A program made the position numbers and the translations under genes. DNA of 52,498 nucleotides from Bacteroidales bacterium (GTDB lineage: Bacteria > Bacteroidota > Bacteroidia > Bacteroidales > UBA10428), in assembly GCA_016926235.1 (NCBI GenBank), contig JAFGOZ010000477.1:1-52498 (forward strand), in the 5' to 3' direction. The notes below the pieces were generated by a model. The model did no database searches. It was not told where the DNA came from and saw only the letters and a list, made by a program, of their open reading frames with translations. Positions 26,684 to 40,138 of this stretch are shown here, piece by piece (position 1 is the stretch's first letter; every line of letters starts with the position of its first letter).

Positions 26684-29002
26684 CTAATTAAATGAATAGG
26701 ATAAACCGATTCGTATATTTCTTCCCAATTGAGGATTATATAACTGGTCAATAGTTTGCCCGGTATCATTTAGTCCGCTATAATGCTCATCAAGGAGGTT
26801 GATCACTTTAACAAAACATCGGATGTTCTGCCCAACCTTGTAACTGACCAATGTGTTGAGAGTGAAGTATCCCCCTGTATTTTTAAACAGGTAGTTATAT
26901 ACATCCTCTATTAAGAGGAGATTTCTCAACCAGTTTGATTCCCAGACATTTTCAATGGATACATAGAGTTTTTTTGTTGGATAGCAAGACAGGGACAATT
27001 GGCCAAAATGCTTGGGTACAAGCCTGAAATAGCCCAGGATGGTATCCAGGGTGGGCAGGTTCTGGCTGAAGTAGGAAAATGTAAGATTTAGCTCAACATC
27101 CATTTTGATGGAAGGGATGATATTTTTTTTCTTAACATTGGTTTGAATACCATATACCCGCCAGAATGTATTTTCATTCCTTATAGAACAGGCGCTGTCA
27201 TTAATAGCATTCTCGTAATCAGGAATAGGCATTGTAATAGTATTATCAAAAAGGTTATAAATATGATTGTAATAAGTAGCCACATCTACTTGTATATCCC
27301 AAAACGGTGAAGTATTTATTCCAATTTCTAAACTCTGAAATTTTTCGGGTTCAAGCGAAGTTCCCGGAACCCTGTAATAGTAAATACTGTCAGGGTTATT
27401 CACTGGATAAATGATGGATTCGTATTCAAGGGACGGAGGAGGAGATTTATAGGCCAGCCCGGCCATTAATCGAATAGAGGACCGGGTGAATATTTTATAT
27501 AAAACTCCCATTCTGGGGTTAATTTTATTGCCATATCTTGAGTTGTAATCATACCGGAAGCCACCCATGAACCTGTATTTGTTGTGATTTACATATGCCT
27601 GGGTAAATCCTGATAAATTTGTAAATGCACCAGGATAATACTTTCCATAACTAAAAACCGGATCAGTATAATCCACTTCATTTCGTACCGGGTAGTAATC
27701 TTTCTTGTTAAAAGGTTCTGACAAGAAGTTGGTTAAAGGCAGATACAAAGATTTCTGGTAGGATAATCCGCTAGTAATCTCTATTTTGTCAGTAGGTGCA
27801 ACAGTAAACAATTGCTCAAGTAACAGGTCATTTGATTCTGAATACAGGTACACCTTGTCTGTATTATATAGATAAGTGAGACCCAGGCTGCTGTTATTAT
27901 CCATATGGTATCTAAGGCTTGAAACCTGGGTAAAACTTGAAAACCTTTTCCGGGTTTTTTCATATGATGCTGATAAAAGCTGTATAATCTCACCCCAGTA
28001 GTTTTGTGGGTTATTATATTTATATCTTGCAGTACTATGGCCAACAGAGCTGTGCGAGCGTCGGTACATGTTGTTATAGGTAACTCTTATTCCTTTAAAA
28101 TTCAGGTCAATACCGGTCATATAGCTAGATGAGGGTAACTCTTCCATATCCGGGGCAAAAACGGAGCCTTCATAGTTTGGACCATAATTTTCTCTCATAA
28201 ATGAAGTCTCATCCGGCACAGAAACGGTTCTGTTAATTACATCACCCGAGAGGTATCTTCTACCCTGAATTATAACGCTATCAAACGAATTTAAAGGATT
28301 ATAGAAATTTTCTTTGTCGTATTTTATATTTACATCGTTAAATTCCGTCTTACTACCATAAAAAGTATACTTTAGGATGTTGTTGTTTTTTCCTGCCTTA
28401 CCTCCTATAGTGAAATTAAAACTGTTATATTCATTTTCTCCCAGGCTTATATCTGCTCGTACAAAGGTTCCCTGGTCTGATTCTTTCGTAATGATATTAA
28501 TAACTCCGGCAATAGCATCAGCACCGTAAATGGCAGCAGCAGGGCCATATATAATCTCAATGCGTTCTGCCTGCCGAACAGGAAGTTGGGCTCCAATCGG
28601 CATTCCTTTTACAACCGAGGGTTTTATGGGTACTCCATTTAATAAGATTTTTGTATAAAAGTTACCTGTAAGTGCACGCACTTCAAAGTAATCACCTGAT
28701 TCACCTGATCCGGGTTGCGATACCCTTATTCCCGGCATCATTTTAAGTATGTCTGTAAGTGAAGTATATTGCTTTAAAATGATCTCTTCATGGGTAATTA
28801 TATGTATTGTTACCGGAAGGTCTGATAAATTTTTGGATGTACGGCTGGCAGTAATAACTTTTATTTCACTGGTATCTAAAAATGGTACAAGATCTTTACC
28901 TTCAAGCACATCTAATGCGGGAAGGTTTGTATCAGCTTGTGAAAATGAGCTAATTGATAAACAGAAAATCAGAACGAGTTGTGTATAATGCCGCAAGTTC
29001 AT
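26684..29002 (-). CDS. TonB-dependent outer-membrane receptor (short, non-SusC type)
   Basis: A 772-residue outer-membrane receptor. After the signal peptide there is a short linker and then the plug domain (about 45-165): VITASRTSKNLSDLPVTIHI, LKMMPGIRVSQPG, VRALTGNFYTKILLNGVP, ERIEIIYGPAAAIYGADAIA and GVINIITK. A beta-barrel fills the rest and ends in an aromatic residue close to the C-terminus (RIGLSYSFN). The DTSEIKVITASR stretch may be the TonB-box region. There is no N-terminal carboxypeptidase-like domain and no SusD partner, unlike SusC glycan importers (about 1000 residues). It resembles CirA/BtuB-like receptors for siderophores, vitamins or small ligands. It is translated just upstream of the TPR-SpoIIE phosphatase gene. 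Confidence 0.93.
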   Translation of the reverse strand: MNLRHYTQLVLIFCLSISSFSQADTNLPALDVLEGKDLVPFLDTSEIKVITASRTSKNLSDLPVTIHIITHEEIILKQYTSLTDILKMMPGIRVSQPGSGESGDYFEVRALTGNFYTKILLNGVPIKPSVVKGMPIGAQLPVRQAERIEIIYGPAAAIYGADAIAGVINIITKESDQGTFVRADISLGENEYNSFNFTIGGKAGKNNNILKYTFYGSKTEFNDVNIKYDKENFYNPLNSFDSVIIQGRRYLSGDVINRTVSVPDETSFMRENYGPNYEGSVFAPDMEELPSSSYMTGIDLNFKGIRVTYNNMYRRSHSSVGHSTARYKYNNPQNYWGEIIQLLSASYEKTRKRFSSFTQVSSLRYHMDNNSSLGLTYLYNTDKVYLYSESNDLLLEQLFTVAPTDKIEITSGLSYQKSLYLPLTNFLSEPFNKKDYYPVRNEVDYTDPVFSYGKYYPGAFTNLSGFTQAYVNHNKYRFMGGFRYDYNSRYGNKINPRMGVLYKIFTRSSIRLMAGLAYKSPPPSLEYESIIYPVNNPDSIYYYRVPGTSLEPEKFQSLEIGINTSPFWDIQVDVATYYNHIYNLFDNTITMPIPDYENAINDSACSIRNENTFWRVYGIQTNVKKKNIIPSIKMDVELNLTFSYFSQNLPTLDTILGYFRLVPKHFGQLSLSCYPTKKLYVSIENVWESNWLRNLLLIEDVYNYLFKNTGGYFTLNTLVSYKVGQNIRCFVKVINLLDEHYSGLNDTGQTIDQLYNPQLGRNIRIGLSYSFN

Positions 29003-29139
29003 ACCAGCAGAAAATAATTATAAATATATGGAAAATATGATAACGTGTAAAGATTATTTGGCATTTGTCTTATTTTATCTACCATACACTTTATGAATTT
29101 TATATCTTTACTATTATTAATTTTAAATTTCTGACTGAA

Positions 29140-30234
29140 ATGAAAAGAACACACAGCACTATATTGACAATTGGCTTACTATGCTTGATGTCTGCATTAC
29201 ATGGTCAATCTACTGTCGAAATTGAAGAGAAAAATACAGTCAAATTTGTTAGTTTTCCCGATTTTTTCAACTTTGACATTCCGGAGCCCTGGCCTGAATA
29301 CGATTCAGCTGTGGATTACTTTTTAACTCAGGTAAAATCAGAAGATCCGGATTTTGTTCTGATTACCGGAGACCTGGTAAACGGGCACTGGTGGGACAGT
29401 CCACGCTGCATTGAGCATATGGGGGCTGTATATTATACTGGATGGATACGAAGAATGCAAAGATACGGCCTAAAATATTATACAGCAATAGGTGATCATG
29501 AGCTTGGCGATGATCCCTGGCCTGAAGATAAAAGGCGCCTTGTATCCTATTTTCAAGAAGTTTATAATAAACACTTAATGATGCCGGACAATGGACCGGA
29601 TTATAAAAAGGGCTTAGCGTACTTTGTACGCAAAGGTGATTTGTTATTAGTTACTCTTGAACCTTTTGAAATCGTTGATGATTCAATGCGTATAGATGTA
29701 AGGGGAGAGCAGCTTGAATGGTTTAGAAAGGTATTGACAGATAATAAGGATGCAAAATTTAAAGTTGTACAATGCCATGTGGGTTTGTGGGGCGATTTAA
29801 AAGACCGTTCATCAAGCCGCCTATTCATCGAAAACGGAAAAGAGGGTGATTTTTATAAAACCATGAAGGAGTTTGGTGTGGATCTTTACCTGGCAGGTGA
29901 ATTTCATGCTGTTACCATTTTGGAATCAGATGGAATATGGGAGATTGTGCATGGTTCATCATGGGGAAGAAAGGTTGTGGATACAGAAGATTACCTGGTG
30001 GGAGAGGTATGTGGCGATACGCTTAAACTACAAATGAAATGCATATATATGGATGCAAAAGGAGGAAATATGTGGAACCTTAATAAAGATAAAGGACCTC
30101 AGGAGAGAGTTGAAATCAATGAAAAAACACTGAAAAACGGACCTGAGATAACAGGAACATTAACTATAATAAATAAGAACGGTAATAAAACGTATACAAA
30201 CAAAACAGGGTATTTTATTGAAAATGAAGAATAG
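29140..30234 (+). CDS. Exported calcineurin-like metallophosphoesterase family protein
   Basis: A 364-residue protein from the chosen start; the ATG at 29065 would add 25 residues ahead of a clean signal peptide that ends near SALHGQ. The calcineurin-like layout is recognisable: SFPDFFNFD for the first metal motif, LITGDLVNGHWW for the second, YYTAIGDHELGDDPWP for the GNHD/E motif, VVQCHVGLWGD and DLYLAGEFHA for the late histidine motifs. Several ligands differ from the consensus (no His in motif I, GDHE instead of GNHE, GEFH instead of GHxH). Activity may be altered. A periplasmic or surface location is likely. Substrate is unknown; phosphodiesters or sugar phosphates are usual for the family. 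A terminator shared with the next, convergent gene follows. Confidence 0.8.
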   Translation: MKRTHSTILTIGLLCLMSALHGQSTVEIEEKNTVKFVSFPDFFNFDIPEPWPEYDSAVDYFLTQVKSEDPDFVLITGDLVNGHWWDSPRCIEHMGAVYYTGWIRRMQRYGLKYYTAIGDHELGDDPWPEDKRRLVSYFQEVYNKHLMMPDNGPDYKKGLAYFVRKGDLLLVTLEPFEIVDDSMRIDVRGEQLEWFRKVLTDNKDAKFKVVQCHVGLWGDLKDRSSSRLFIENGKEGDFYKTMKEFGVDLYLAGEFHAVTILESDGIWEIVHGSSWGRKVVDTEDYLVGEVCGDTLKLQMKCIYMDAKGGNMWNLNKDKGPQERVEINEKTLKNGPEITGTLTIINKNGNKTYTNKTGYFIENEE

Positions 30235-30313
30235 AGTGGATTCTTTTTTGAAATTCTCCATAATATAACACAAGTATGATATTTATAACCGGGCAAATAT
30301 GTACTTAATAAAA

Positions 30314-30340
30314 AAGAGGGGTACAAACCGAACCCCTCTT
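30314..30340. terminator. Bidirectional rho-independent terminator
   Basis: AAGAGGGGT and ACCCCTCTT form a perfect 9-pair GC-rich stem with a 9-base loop, with A-rich sequence before and TTAATAAATTT after. It lies between the stops of two convergent genes (30234 and 30357), so it can serve both. Confidence 0.85.
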
Positions 30341-30356
30341 AATAAATTTACTCACT

Positions 30357-33300
30357 TCACTTTATAAAAATCTTTTCAACCCTGGCACCATCTACATCAA
30401 TTCTCATTATGTAAAGCCCTTTCTCCAGGTTCTCTGTATTCACAATTTGAGTGTTACTATTTATGTTTTCGCTATAGAACAAAATCCTTCCATCAATCCC
30501 AATTATTTGGATGGATTGAATAATTTCGTTTACAGATGTAACAACTGTAACATTATCAATTACTGGATTAGGGAACAGATTTACAAAAGGAGATTGAATG
30601 GATTTGTCATTCGTTCCATCTTCAATTTCATCATTAACAGTTATAGAGAAGGATTCAGTAATGTTATTTCCCGGCCTTCGCACATCAAAAGCTGTAACCC
30701 TGAATGAAAGGGAAGGGGTTGCTTCGTAATCGATATCACGTATAGAATATACACTATCATTACTTAATCTTATCCAGCCATTATTATCATCTCCGCTACC
30801 TGCAACAAATTCAAAACCATATACATCTTCTACATTAATATCTGTTACTTCAAATGTTCCCAGTAATGTACCAATCGGCACATTCTCATCCACTGACGAG
30901 CCGGAAAAAGTGAAGGCTGTAGGCATAGCATTATGGTATTCAAAGGCTCCCATGTCAATATTTGTTTCAATACGTTCATTACCATTCATGTCCACAGGGC
31001 TTTTCATGGTTACAATATATCCCGAATCTACACAGGGTGAATTATATCTTAGAGTAAAGATATTATTAGCTGCATCGGAAAATAAGGGATCGCTGTTTTT
31101 ATTGTTAGTATACCTGGATTGATCATATGATCCAGAAAGAACAACAAAATTAGTTGTGTCGCCATCAATATTACAATAACTAAAATAAGGATCCGAGGCT
31201 TCATCTTCAATAAAAATTTGATGATTGCCATTATCCCATAATATGGTATTAATTATCTGGGGATTACAATTCATAAAAAAGGCGAATGCTCCACCATCAT
31301 TAGCAGTGTTCTTTACAATTGTATTATTAACAATCTTGCCATAGAATTGAGCATCAAAGGTTATTCCTCCACCATCGCTGGCACTATTGCCATATATAAG
31401 GTTACCTTCAAGATAAGTGCTGTCTGAATTTACAAAACAAATAGCCCCTCCGGATATTGCAGTATTACTTATAAATTGGCAAAGAAGAATGTTTGAATTT
31501 GAACTAATACTGCTAATAGCTCCTCCTTCGAAATCAGAAATGTTTTTTCGGAAAATATTTTTGTAAAACGAAACTGATGAATGATCCAAAAAGACAGCTC
31601 CACCACCGCCAATTGAGTAATTGTTTTCAAATATAGAATTTGATATGGCAAGTTTTCTGGTATTATCTATATAAAAAGTGCTGCCATCAGTTATATCTGA
31701 GCTTGTTTCATGTTTTGCATACCTGAAGTTACAATAATCAAATTTAGACGTATCGGCTGTTTCTTCAGGGGTGTCGAAAACGAATCCAAACCAGGACCCC
31801 TCATCATCTTCCATATTGCTTAATCCTGTGGTATCTGATACGGTAAATTCAATCCGGTCATTTGCAGTCCCTTCTGCCAGTATCTGACCCTGTACATCAA
31901 TACCGTAGTGCCCCTGGAATTCAACAACCGTTCCCGGGCATATCGTAACCACCGCACCTGAGTCAATATAAATGTCATTTGACACTTCAATGGTATCATC
32001 ACACAGGTTGAGCGCTCCACTTATATGACCATACCATGAACCATCATATTCATAGGCCCCCATATCAATTGTATCATCTATTATGCGGTCATTACCAAGT
32101 ATATCAACTAAATCCATAATTTCAAAGTAAGGATTTCCCTTGTTTATAACAGGAGATAACGGATGGGTCTGGTAATAATTCATATTAAAATCTTCTCCGA
32201 TAAATAATGGGTATTCGGTAATATTCCCAAAACCTGTAAAATTAGATGCTGCACTTTCAAAATCACTATATATTATAGTAGGAACGGAATCACCTTGTAT
32301 GTCAATGTTATTTGTATTGCCCCAAATAATGGAATTTCCTAATTCATAATTTGAATTATTTGAGTATATGCCGGTACCATTATTATCAGCAATTGTATTA
32401 TTCGAGATCATAGGGGCAGCGCCGTTATCAATCCATAATCCTGCACCACTTGAAGTTGCAGTATTTTGTGCAATAACATTGTTCATAAGAAGAGGTTTAC
32501 TGTTAAAAATAGCAACACCTCCACCATCCAAGGCACTATTAATGCCAATTATGTTATTGTATAGTGTTACATCTGAGTTATTGAAGATACCTATAGCCCC
32601 TCCATATGTTTCGGCTGAACAATTTAAAAACTGGCTGTTAAGGATAAATACATTATTTGAATTGTGGAAGTATAAGGCACCACCCCTGTTATCAGGATTA
32701 CTACCTGTAGCTTTACCATATTCGAACTGACAATAAGCCATATATGAAGAATCCGTATGATTATTCAGGTCAATGAAGCGTATGCCACCCCATCCGGCAG
32801 ATGTGTCAGCTGCTGTGAATTTTATAGGATTATCTTCTTCACCGGGTGCATATATCTGCCCTTCAACTATTAACTGATGGTTGCCTTCGAAAAGGACAAC
32901 GGTACCGGCGCATACTATTAACAGGGTGCCATCTTCAACGGTAATGTCTCCGGTAATCCTTACGGTGTCTTCAGTACACCATCCGTGTAATATGTCGTTA
33001 ATTGTGCCAAAATAACCATATTGGTATTCATAAGCTCCTATATCAATATAATCATACATAAACCTCGGTTCTCCTGCAAAATCTATTATACCAACACTAT
33101 CTGCCGTATAATCAGGTTTTCCGGCATCACGGCAGACTGAATTAAAAGCAATACTATAATCGTTTGACAAACCATTAAACAGGTAGCCTGGCCCTTCAGG
33201 GGATTGCCTGAAAATGGGATCATCATCCAGGCAGTTTTCATATTGACCTTCAAAACTAACACCCCCTCCAAATCCAAAACCATGGTCAACATCACTGCCT

Positions 33301-34307
33301 TCCTGAATATCACAATAATTGAAATCGGGACTGCTCCCGGCCATTTCAATGTATACCTGAGAGCCTGAATTATTTGCTACATTTGCCCCAATAATGCAAT
33401 TGGTAAAAACAGGGTTTGAGCCGCTGGTTGAAAATACGCCCCCACCGTAATTTGCCGTGTTATAGGCAATGGTATTATTTTTCAGAACAGGATCTTTTGA
33501 TGCGAAAATCAAGCCTCCACCATACTGGGCAGAATTATTCGTAATTACATTATTTATAAGAACACCATCCCCATCGCTGCAAATCCCGCCTCCGCCACCA
33601 TTCGGGGCATAGTTGTTACTTATCAAACATCCATTAACATGCATATAGGCATTATCTGTTGTATATAATCCGGCTCCGTACGCGTCAACCTTGTTATTAT
33701 AAAAGATACAGGCATTTACAATTGCTACTGCACTACTTCTTAAATAAAGTCCTGCACCATAAAATTCAGCATAATTATTTCTTAGAATACAGTTTGATAA
33801 TGAAATATGAGGGCTATTTACAGCATAAATTGCCCCGCCGCATTTATCAAAGGAATCAGCTCCTTTTGCTTTAGTGTATTCAATAATGCAATAGTCTATA
33901 AATGAGGTGTCTGTATGTGTGACATTAAACCGCAAACCACGCCATCCACCTTTGGTTGTATCAGTATCAGCAAACATAGTAGTATCGCTTACAGAAAATT
34001 GGATCATATCATTTTCTTCACCTAATGCCAAAATAACACCTTGTATATTTATTGCATAATGGCCATCCACCAGCACAACCGTACCCGGGGCAATCGTTAA
34101 TGTAGCGCCATTATTTACCGTAATACTGGCTGTAACCAATATTGTATCGGCAGACCAGGTAGTATTGGCCGAAATATCCGTGTTTACTATCTGTAATGAA
34201 GCATTAATACGGCAATTTATTGCCATTATGAAAACGAGTGAGAATAGAATTTTCATTCTATTTCTTAGGCCAGGCCTGTGAAATAAATTATCATTTAGAT
34301 TTTTCAT
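30357..34307 (-). CDS. Giant surface beta-helix protein with three internal modules and T9SS sorting domain
   Basis: A 1316-residue exported protein. Three related modules, starting near residues 45, 441 and 767, each open with a short beta domain (for example ITVNNGATLTIAPGTVVLVD, ITVEDGTLLIVCAGTVVLFE, IYIDSGAVVTICPGTVVEFQ). Each continues into a right-handed parallel beta-helix rich in GGA/GGG and NN turns (YGAGLYLRSS, GGGGICSDGDG, GGAICFVNSD), the pattern of Chlamydia Pmp-like and pectate-lyase-like repeats. Modules 1, 2 and 3 each end near a DIGAYEY/DMGAYEY/DMGAFEY motif. A cadherin-like domain (about 1135-1225) precedes a T9SS type A sorting domain (from about 1240, NLFPNPVIDNV). No catalytic triad was found, so adhesion or glycan binding is as likely as lyase activity. 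Confidence 0.85.
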   Translation of the reverse strand: MKNLNDNLFHRPGLRNRMKILFSLVFIMAINCRINASLQIVNTDISANTTWSADTILVTASITVNNGATLTIAPGTVVLVDGHYAINIQGVILALGEENDMIQFSVSDTTMFADTDTTKGGWRGLRFNVTHTDTSFIDYCIIEYTKAKGADSFDKCGGAIYAVNSPHISLSNCILRNNYAEFYGAGLYLRSSAVAIVNACIFYNNKVDAYGAGLYTTDNAYMHVNGCLISNNYAPNGGGGGICSDGDGVLINNVITNNSAQYGGGLIFASKDPVLKNNTIAYNTANYGGGVFSTSGSNPVFTNCIIGANVANNSGSQVYIEMAGSSPDFNYCDIQEGSDVDHGFGFGGGVSFEGQYENCLDDDPIFRQSPEGPGYLFNGLSNDYSIAFNSVCRDAGKPDYTADSVGIIDFAGEPRFMYDYIDIGAYEYQYGYFGTINDILHGWCTEDTVRITGDITVEDGTLLIVCAGTVVLFEGNHQLIVEGQIYAPGEEDNPIKFTAADTSAGWGGIRFIDLNNHTDSSYMAYCQFEYGKATGSNPDNRGGALYFHNSNNVFILNSQFLNCSAETYGGAIGIFNNSDVTLYNNIIGINSALDGGGVAIFNSKPLLMNNVIAQNTATSSGAGLWIDNGAAPMISNNTIADNNGTGIYSNNSNYELGNSIIWGNTNNIDIQGDSVPTIIYSDFESAASNFTGFGNITEYPLFIGEDFNMNYYQTHPLSPVINKGNPYFEIMDLVDILGNDRIIDDTIDMGAYEYDGSWYGHISGALNLCDDTIEVSNDIYIDSGAVVTICPGTVVEFQGHYGIDVQGQILAEGTANDRIEFTVSDTTGLSNMEDDEGSWFGFVFDTPEETADTSKFDYCNFRYAKHETSSDITDGSTFYIDNTRKLAISNSIFENNYSIGGGGAVFLDHSSVSFYKNIFRKNISDFEGGAISSISSNSNILLCQFISNTAISGGAICFVNSDSTYLEGNLIYGNSASDGGGITFDAQFYGKIVNNTIVKNTANDGGAFAFFMNCNPQIINTILWDNGNHQIFIEDEASDPYFSYCNIDGDTTNFVVLSGSYDQSRYTNNKNSDPLFSDAANNIFTLRYNSPCVDSGYIVTMKSPVDMNGNERIETNIDMGAFEYHNAMPTAFTFSGSSVDENVPIGTLLGTFEVTDINVEDVYGFEFVAGSGDDNNGWIRLSNDSVYSIRDIDYEATPSLSFRVTAFDVRRPGNNITESFSITVNDEIEDGTNDKSIQSPFVNLFPNPVIDNVTVVTSVNEIIQSIQIIGIDGRILFYSENINSNTQIVNTENLEKGLYIMRIDVDGARVEKIFIK

Positions 34308-34479
34308 GTAGTTAGATATTAAATTTATTAGTTTTCTTATCCTAATTTAGAAAAAAAAGAGATTGGATAGTCTGTTTTTCCATTTTTTATGCAAATATTA
34401 TACAAAATATTGTGTATAATATTTTAAATAAATCGGTTATGAGCTTTAATGAAAGTAAGATTGTTATATATGTATTTGT

Positions 34480-37692
<3,213 letters not shown>

Positions 37693-37729
37693 TCATTTTA
37701 TAAATTACTTCATTCATTTTATTATAAGC

Positions 37730-37761
37730 TTTGATAATCTTAATAACTTTTCCTAAATTTA
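37730..37761 (+). promoter_or_regulatory. Candidate Bacteroidota-type promoter for the TonB receptor gene
   Basis: TTTG (37730-37733), a 20-base spacer, then TAAATTTA (37754-37761), close to the -33 TTTG / -7 TAnnTTTG consensus. It ends 31 bases before the start codon at 37793, in the divergent gap with the GH2 gene. Confidence 0.4.
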
Positions 37762-37792
37762 TAAAGTAAAACACCAATTAACCGCGTATTCT

Positions 37793-40033
37793 ATGGCTGT
37801 CAGGATAAATGTATTTTGGCTAGTCTTGTTTACTATTTGTTTTGTTCCTGTTTTAGGGCAAAACTTTATAGTAACAGGTTTAATAACTGACAGGGAAAAT
37901 AATCCCATTGAAGATGTTCTGGTAAAATCTAATGCTCCAAATTATTCCATTAATACAAAAACGAACACGAAAGGAGAGTTTAAATTATCACTTCCTGATA
38001 CGGTTAATAATCTTACTATTACGAAACCTGGATACAAGAGTGTAAATTCCCAGGTTAATTCAAGCTGCCATTTGAATATTACTCTTGAATTGTCTGACCT
38101 ATTGGTTATGTCACTTGAGGATATTTTAAAGACTAATGTTAATACCGTAACTTTAAAAGAAGAAAAAATAACTGAAGCACCCGGTATTGTAACCGTAATT
38201 ACAGGTGAAGAGTTAAGAACACTTGGAATTAGGACTGTGCGTGAAGCATTAACATTGGTTCCGGGATTTTCCCCATTACAAAATGATGATGAGATGATAT
38301 TTGCCATGCGGGGTATTTATGCCACATCAAACCAAAAGATATTGGTAATGCGCGATGGTCATTCATATAATGAAGGAAACCTGGATATACCTCAGTTTGA
38401 GTATTCCCTTTCAATTGAGAATATCAAGAAAATTGAAATTATCAGGGGCCCCGGAGCAAGTATATATGGGAACAGCGCTTTTGCAGCAGTAGTAAATATA
38501 ATAACTGCAGATAGTGAAGGTATCAGGGCAAAAGTGGGTTTTGGGAACTATGGACAATTTAATTTTGATGCGTATATCTCTCAAAAAGTAAATAGTAATT
38601 CTTCATTTCTGGCATATGGTCGATATGCCTCTAACCAGGGTCAACCTTTTGATGTGAATATAAATGGTCCTAATGCACCAGAGAACACTAAAGGAACATA
38701 TTATGCATACCATTATCCGCGTAATTATGATGTTGGAATTCGATACAAATCAAGGTTTTATACCTCGTCCCTTTCTGTCCGGAGACATTGCTATAAAACC
38801 TATTGGAGCGCAGAAGGATATCATACAAATGTAGATAGTATTTTTATACAACCACGGCTTTTCCAAAATAGTATTCATTATGATCTGAATTTTGATCTGG
38901 AGGTTCATAAAAATGTAAATCTTACACTACAAAACTATATTGATTATAGTATTTTAACTAACTATCGTTTAGTAAAACCCATCGATACGTTAAAATATCT
39001 ACACGGATATGTCCAGAATAATGAATGGAATGTGTTAAAAGCAGGGACAAAATACTATACTTCCTGGAAATATAGCTTATCAGGTACAATTATTTCAGGT
39101 ATTGCATTTGAACATCGTAAATATCTTGATTCATGGCTTATGTCAAACGCGTTGGATTCATCAAGGATCGTTTTATCCATAAAACCTTTTTATCCTGAAA
39201 ACCATGAGAGCAGGGGGGCTGCATTTATTCAATTACATCATACCGTAACACCCTGGTTGAGAATTGATGGCGGGGTACGTTATGATATTGCCGAGGATTT
39301 TGATGCAACACTTAATCCCCGTTTGGCATTAATATTTTATCCCTTTAACCCATTTACCATTAAATTGATATATACAAAGGCATTTCAAGCTCCGGGTTAT
39401 TCATACCGTAACTCTGTTGCTGCATTCTCAGGAAGTGTAGAGCCGCTACAATCTGAAATTATTAATACCTTTCAATGGTCTGCACATTATGATTTTGAAA
39501 AGGCATCTTTTATTGAGATATCCGCATTTTACAATCGTCTGAATAACTTCATAACAAGACCAGAAAACCTTACCTATTATACAAATATTGGTAAAATGTC
39601 ATCATATGGCATGGAAATAGAAAGCCGCATAAATATTGAGAAATATTCAATATTTGCTAATTACTCACTGCTATTGCCTGATACCCTGAATATGGATGAC
39701 AAATTCCGATTAAATATTCATAATAATCGTTTTAAGAATATGCCCATGCATTCGGCAAATGCAGGTATAACTTATCATTACAGAGATATTTTTGACTTTT
39801 CAGTATATGGTCAGTATGCTTCTTCCTTTTATTCGGTAAATGATGTTAAGCTTGACCAAAGGTTGATTTTAAATACATCTCTTCGGTTGAGAAACATATA
39901 TAAGTATGGAGAGATTGATGCATCCATCTACAATTTTACCAATCATTTATATTATTTGGGTGATCCTTCCGTAAGGGCTTTACCCCAGCCCGGAACATGG
40001 ATTATGATATCAATTGTTACAGATATTCCTTAA
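37793..40033 (+). CDS. TonB-dependent receptor with N-terminal CarboxypepD_reg-like domain
   Basis: A 746-residue outer-membrane receptor. After the signal peptide (about 1-23) comes a carboxypeptidase-regulatory-like domain (VTGLITDRENNPIEDVLVKS, about 25-105). The plug follows (about 110-240): LEDILKTNVNTVTLKEEKI, APGIVTVITGEELRTLGI, REALTLVPGFSP, KIEIIRGPGASIYGNSAFA and VVNIIT. The barrel ends PQPGTWIMISIVTDIP. The LEDIL-T-V pattern before the plug marks a subgroup of small receptors that lie next to YfiR-domain signalling genes in many genomes. That is exactly the arrangement here: the next gene, 105 bases on, is a YfiR-domain histidine kinase. No SusD partner; ligand unknown. Confidence 0.93.
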   Translation: MAVRINVFWLVLFTICFVPVLGQNFIVTGLITDRENNPIEDVLVKSNAPNYSINTKTNTKGEFKLSLPDTVNNLTITKPGYKSVNSQVNSSCHLNITLELSDLLVMSLEDILKTNVNTVTLKEEKITEAPGIVTVITGEELRTLGIRTVREALTLVPGFSPLQNDDEMIFAMRGIYATSNQKILVMRDGHSYNEGNLDIPQFEYSLSIENIKKIEIIRGPGASIYGNSAFAAVVNIITADSEGIRAKVGFGNYGQFNFDAYISQKVNSNSSFLAYGRYASNQGQPFDVNINGPNAPENTKGTYYAYHYPRNYDVGIRYKSRFYTSSLSVRRHCYKTYWSAEGYHTNVDSIFIQPRLFQNSIHYDLNFDLEVHKNVNLTLQNYIDYSILTNYRLVKPIDTLKYLHGYVQNNEWNVLKAGTKYYTSWKYSLSGTIISGIAFEHRKYLDSWLMSNALDSSRIVLSIKPFYPENHESRGAAFIQLHHTVTPWLRIDGGVRYDIAEDFDATLNPRLALIFYPFNPFTIKLIYTKAFQAPGYSYRNSVAAFSGSVEPLQSEIINTFQWSAHYDFEKASFIEISAFYNRLNNFITRPENLTYYTNIGKMSSYGMEIESRINIEKYSIFANYSLLLPDTLNMDDKFRLNIHNNRFKNMPMHSANAGITYHYRDIFDFSVYGQYASSFYSVNDVKLDQRLILNTSLRLRNIYKYGEIDASIYNFTNHLYYLGDPSVRALPQPGTWIMISIVTDIP

Positions 40034-40138
40034 TTTTAGTAAATTTAGAGATATAAGTATTAATGCAAAAATACGTTTATATATAATATTCTTTGAATAT
40101 CAAGTAATGGTGAAAGAAACAATGAAGGTAATCAGATA

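Noticed and set aside
26684..29002. SusC assignment for the TonB receptors
   Set aside because: Both are about 750-770 residues, lack a SusD neighbour and fit small-ligand receptors better.
34404..34425. AAAATATT/AATATTTT palindrome upstream of the beta-helix gene
   Set aside because: Fully AT stem in AT-rich DNA; likely by chance.
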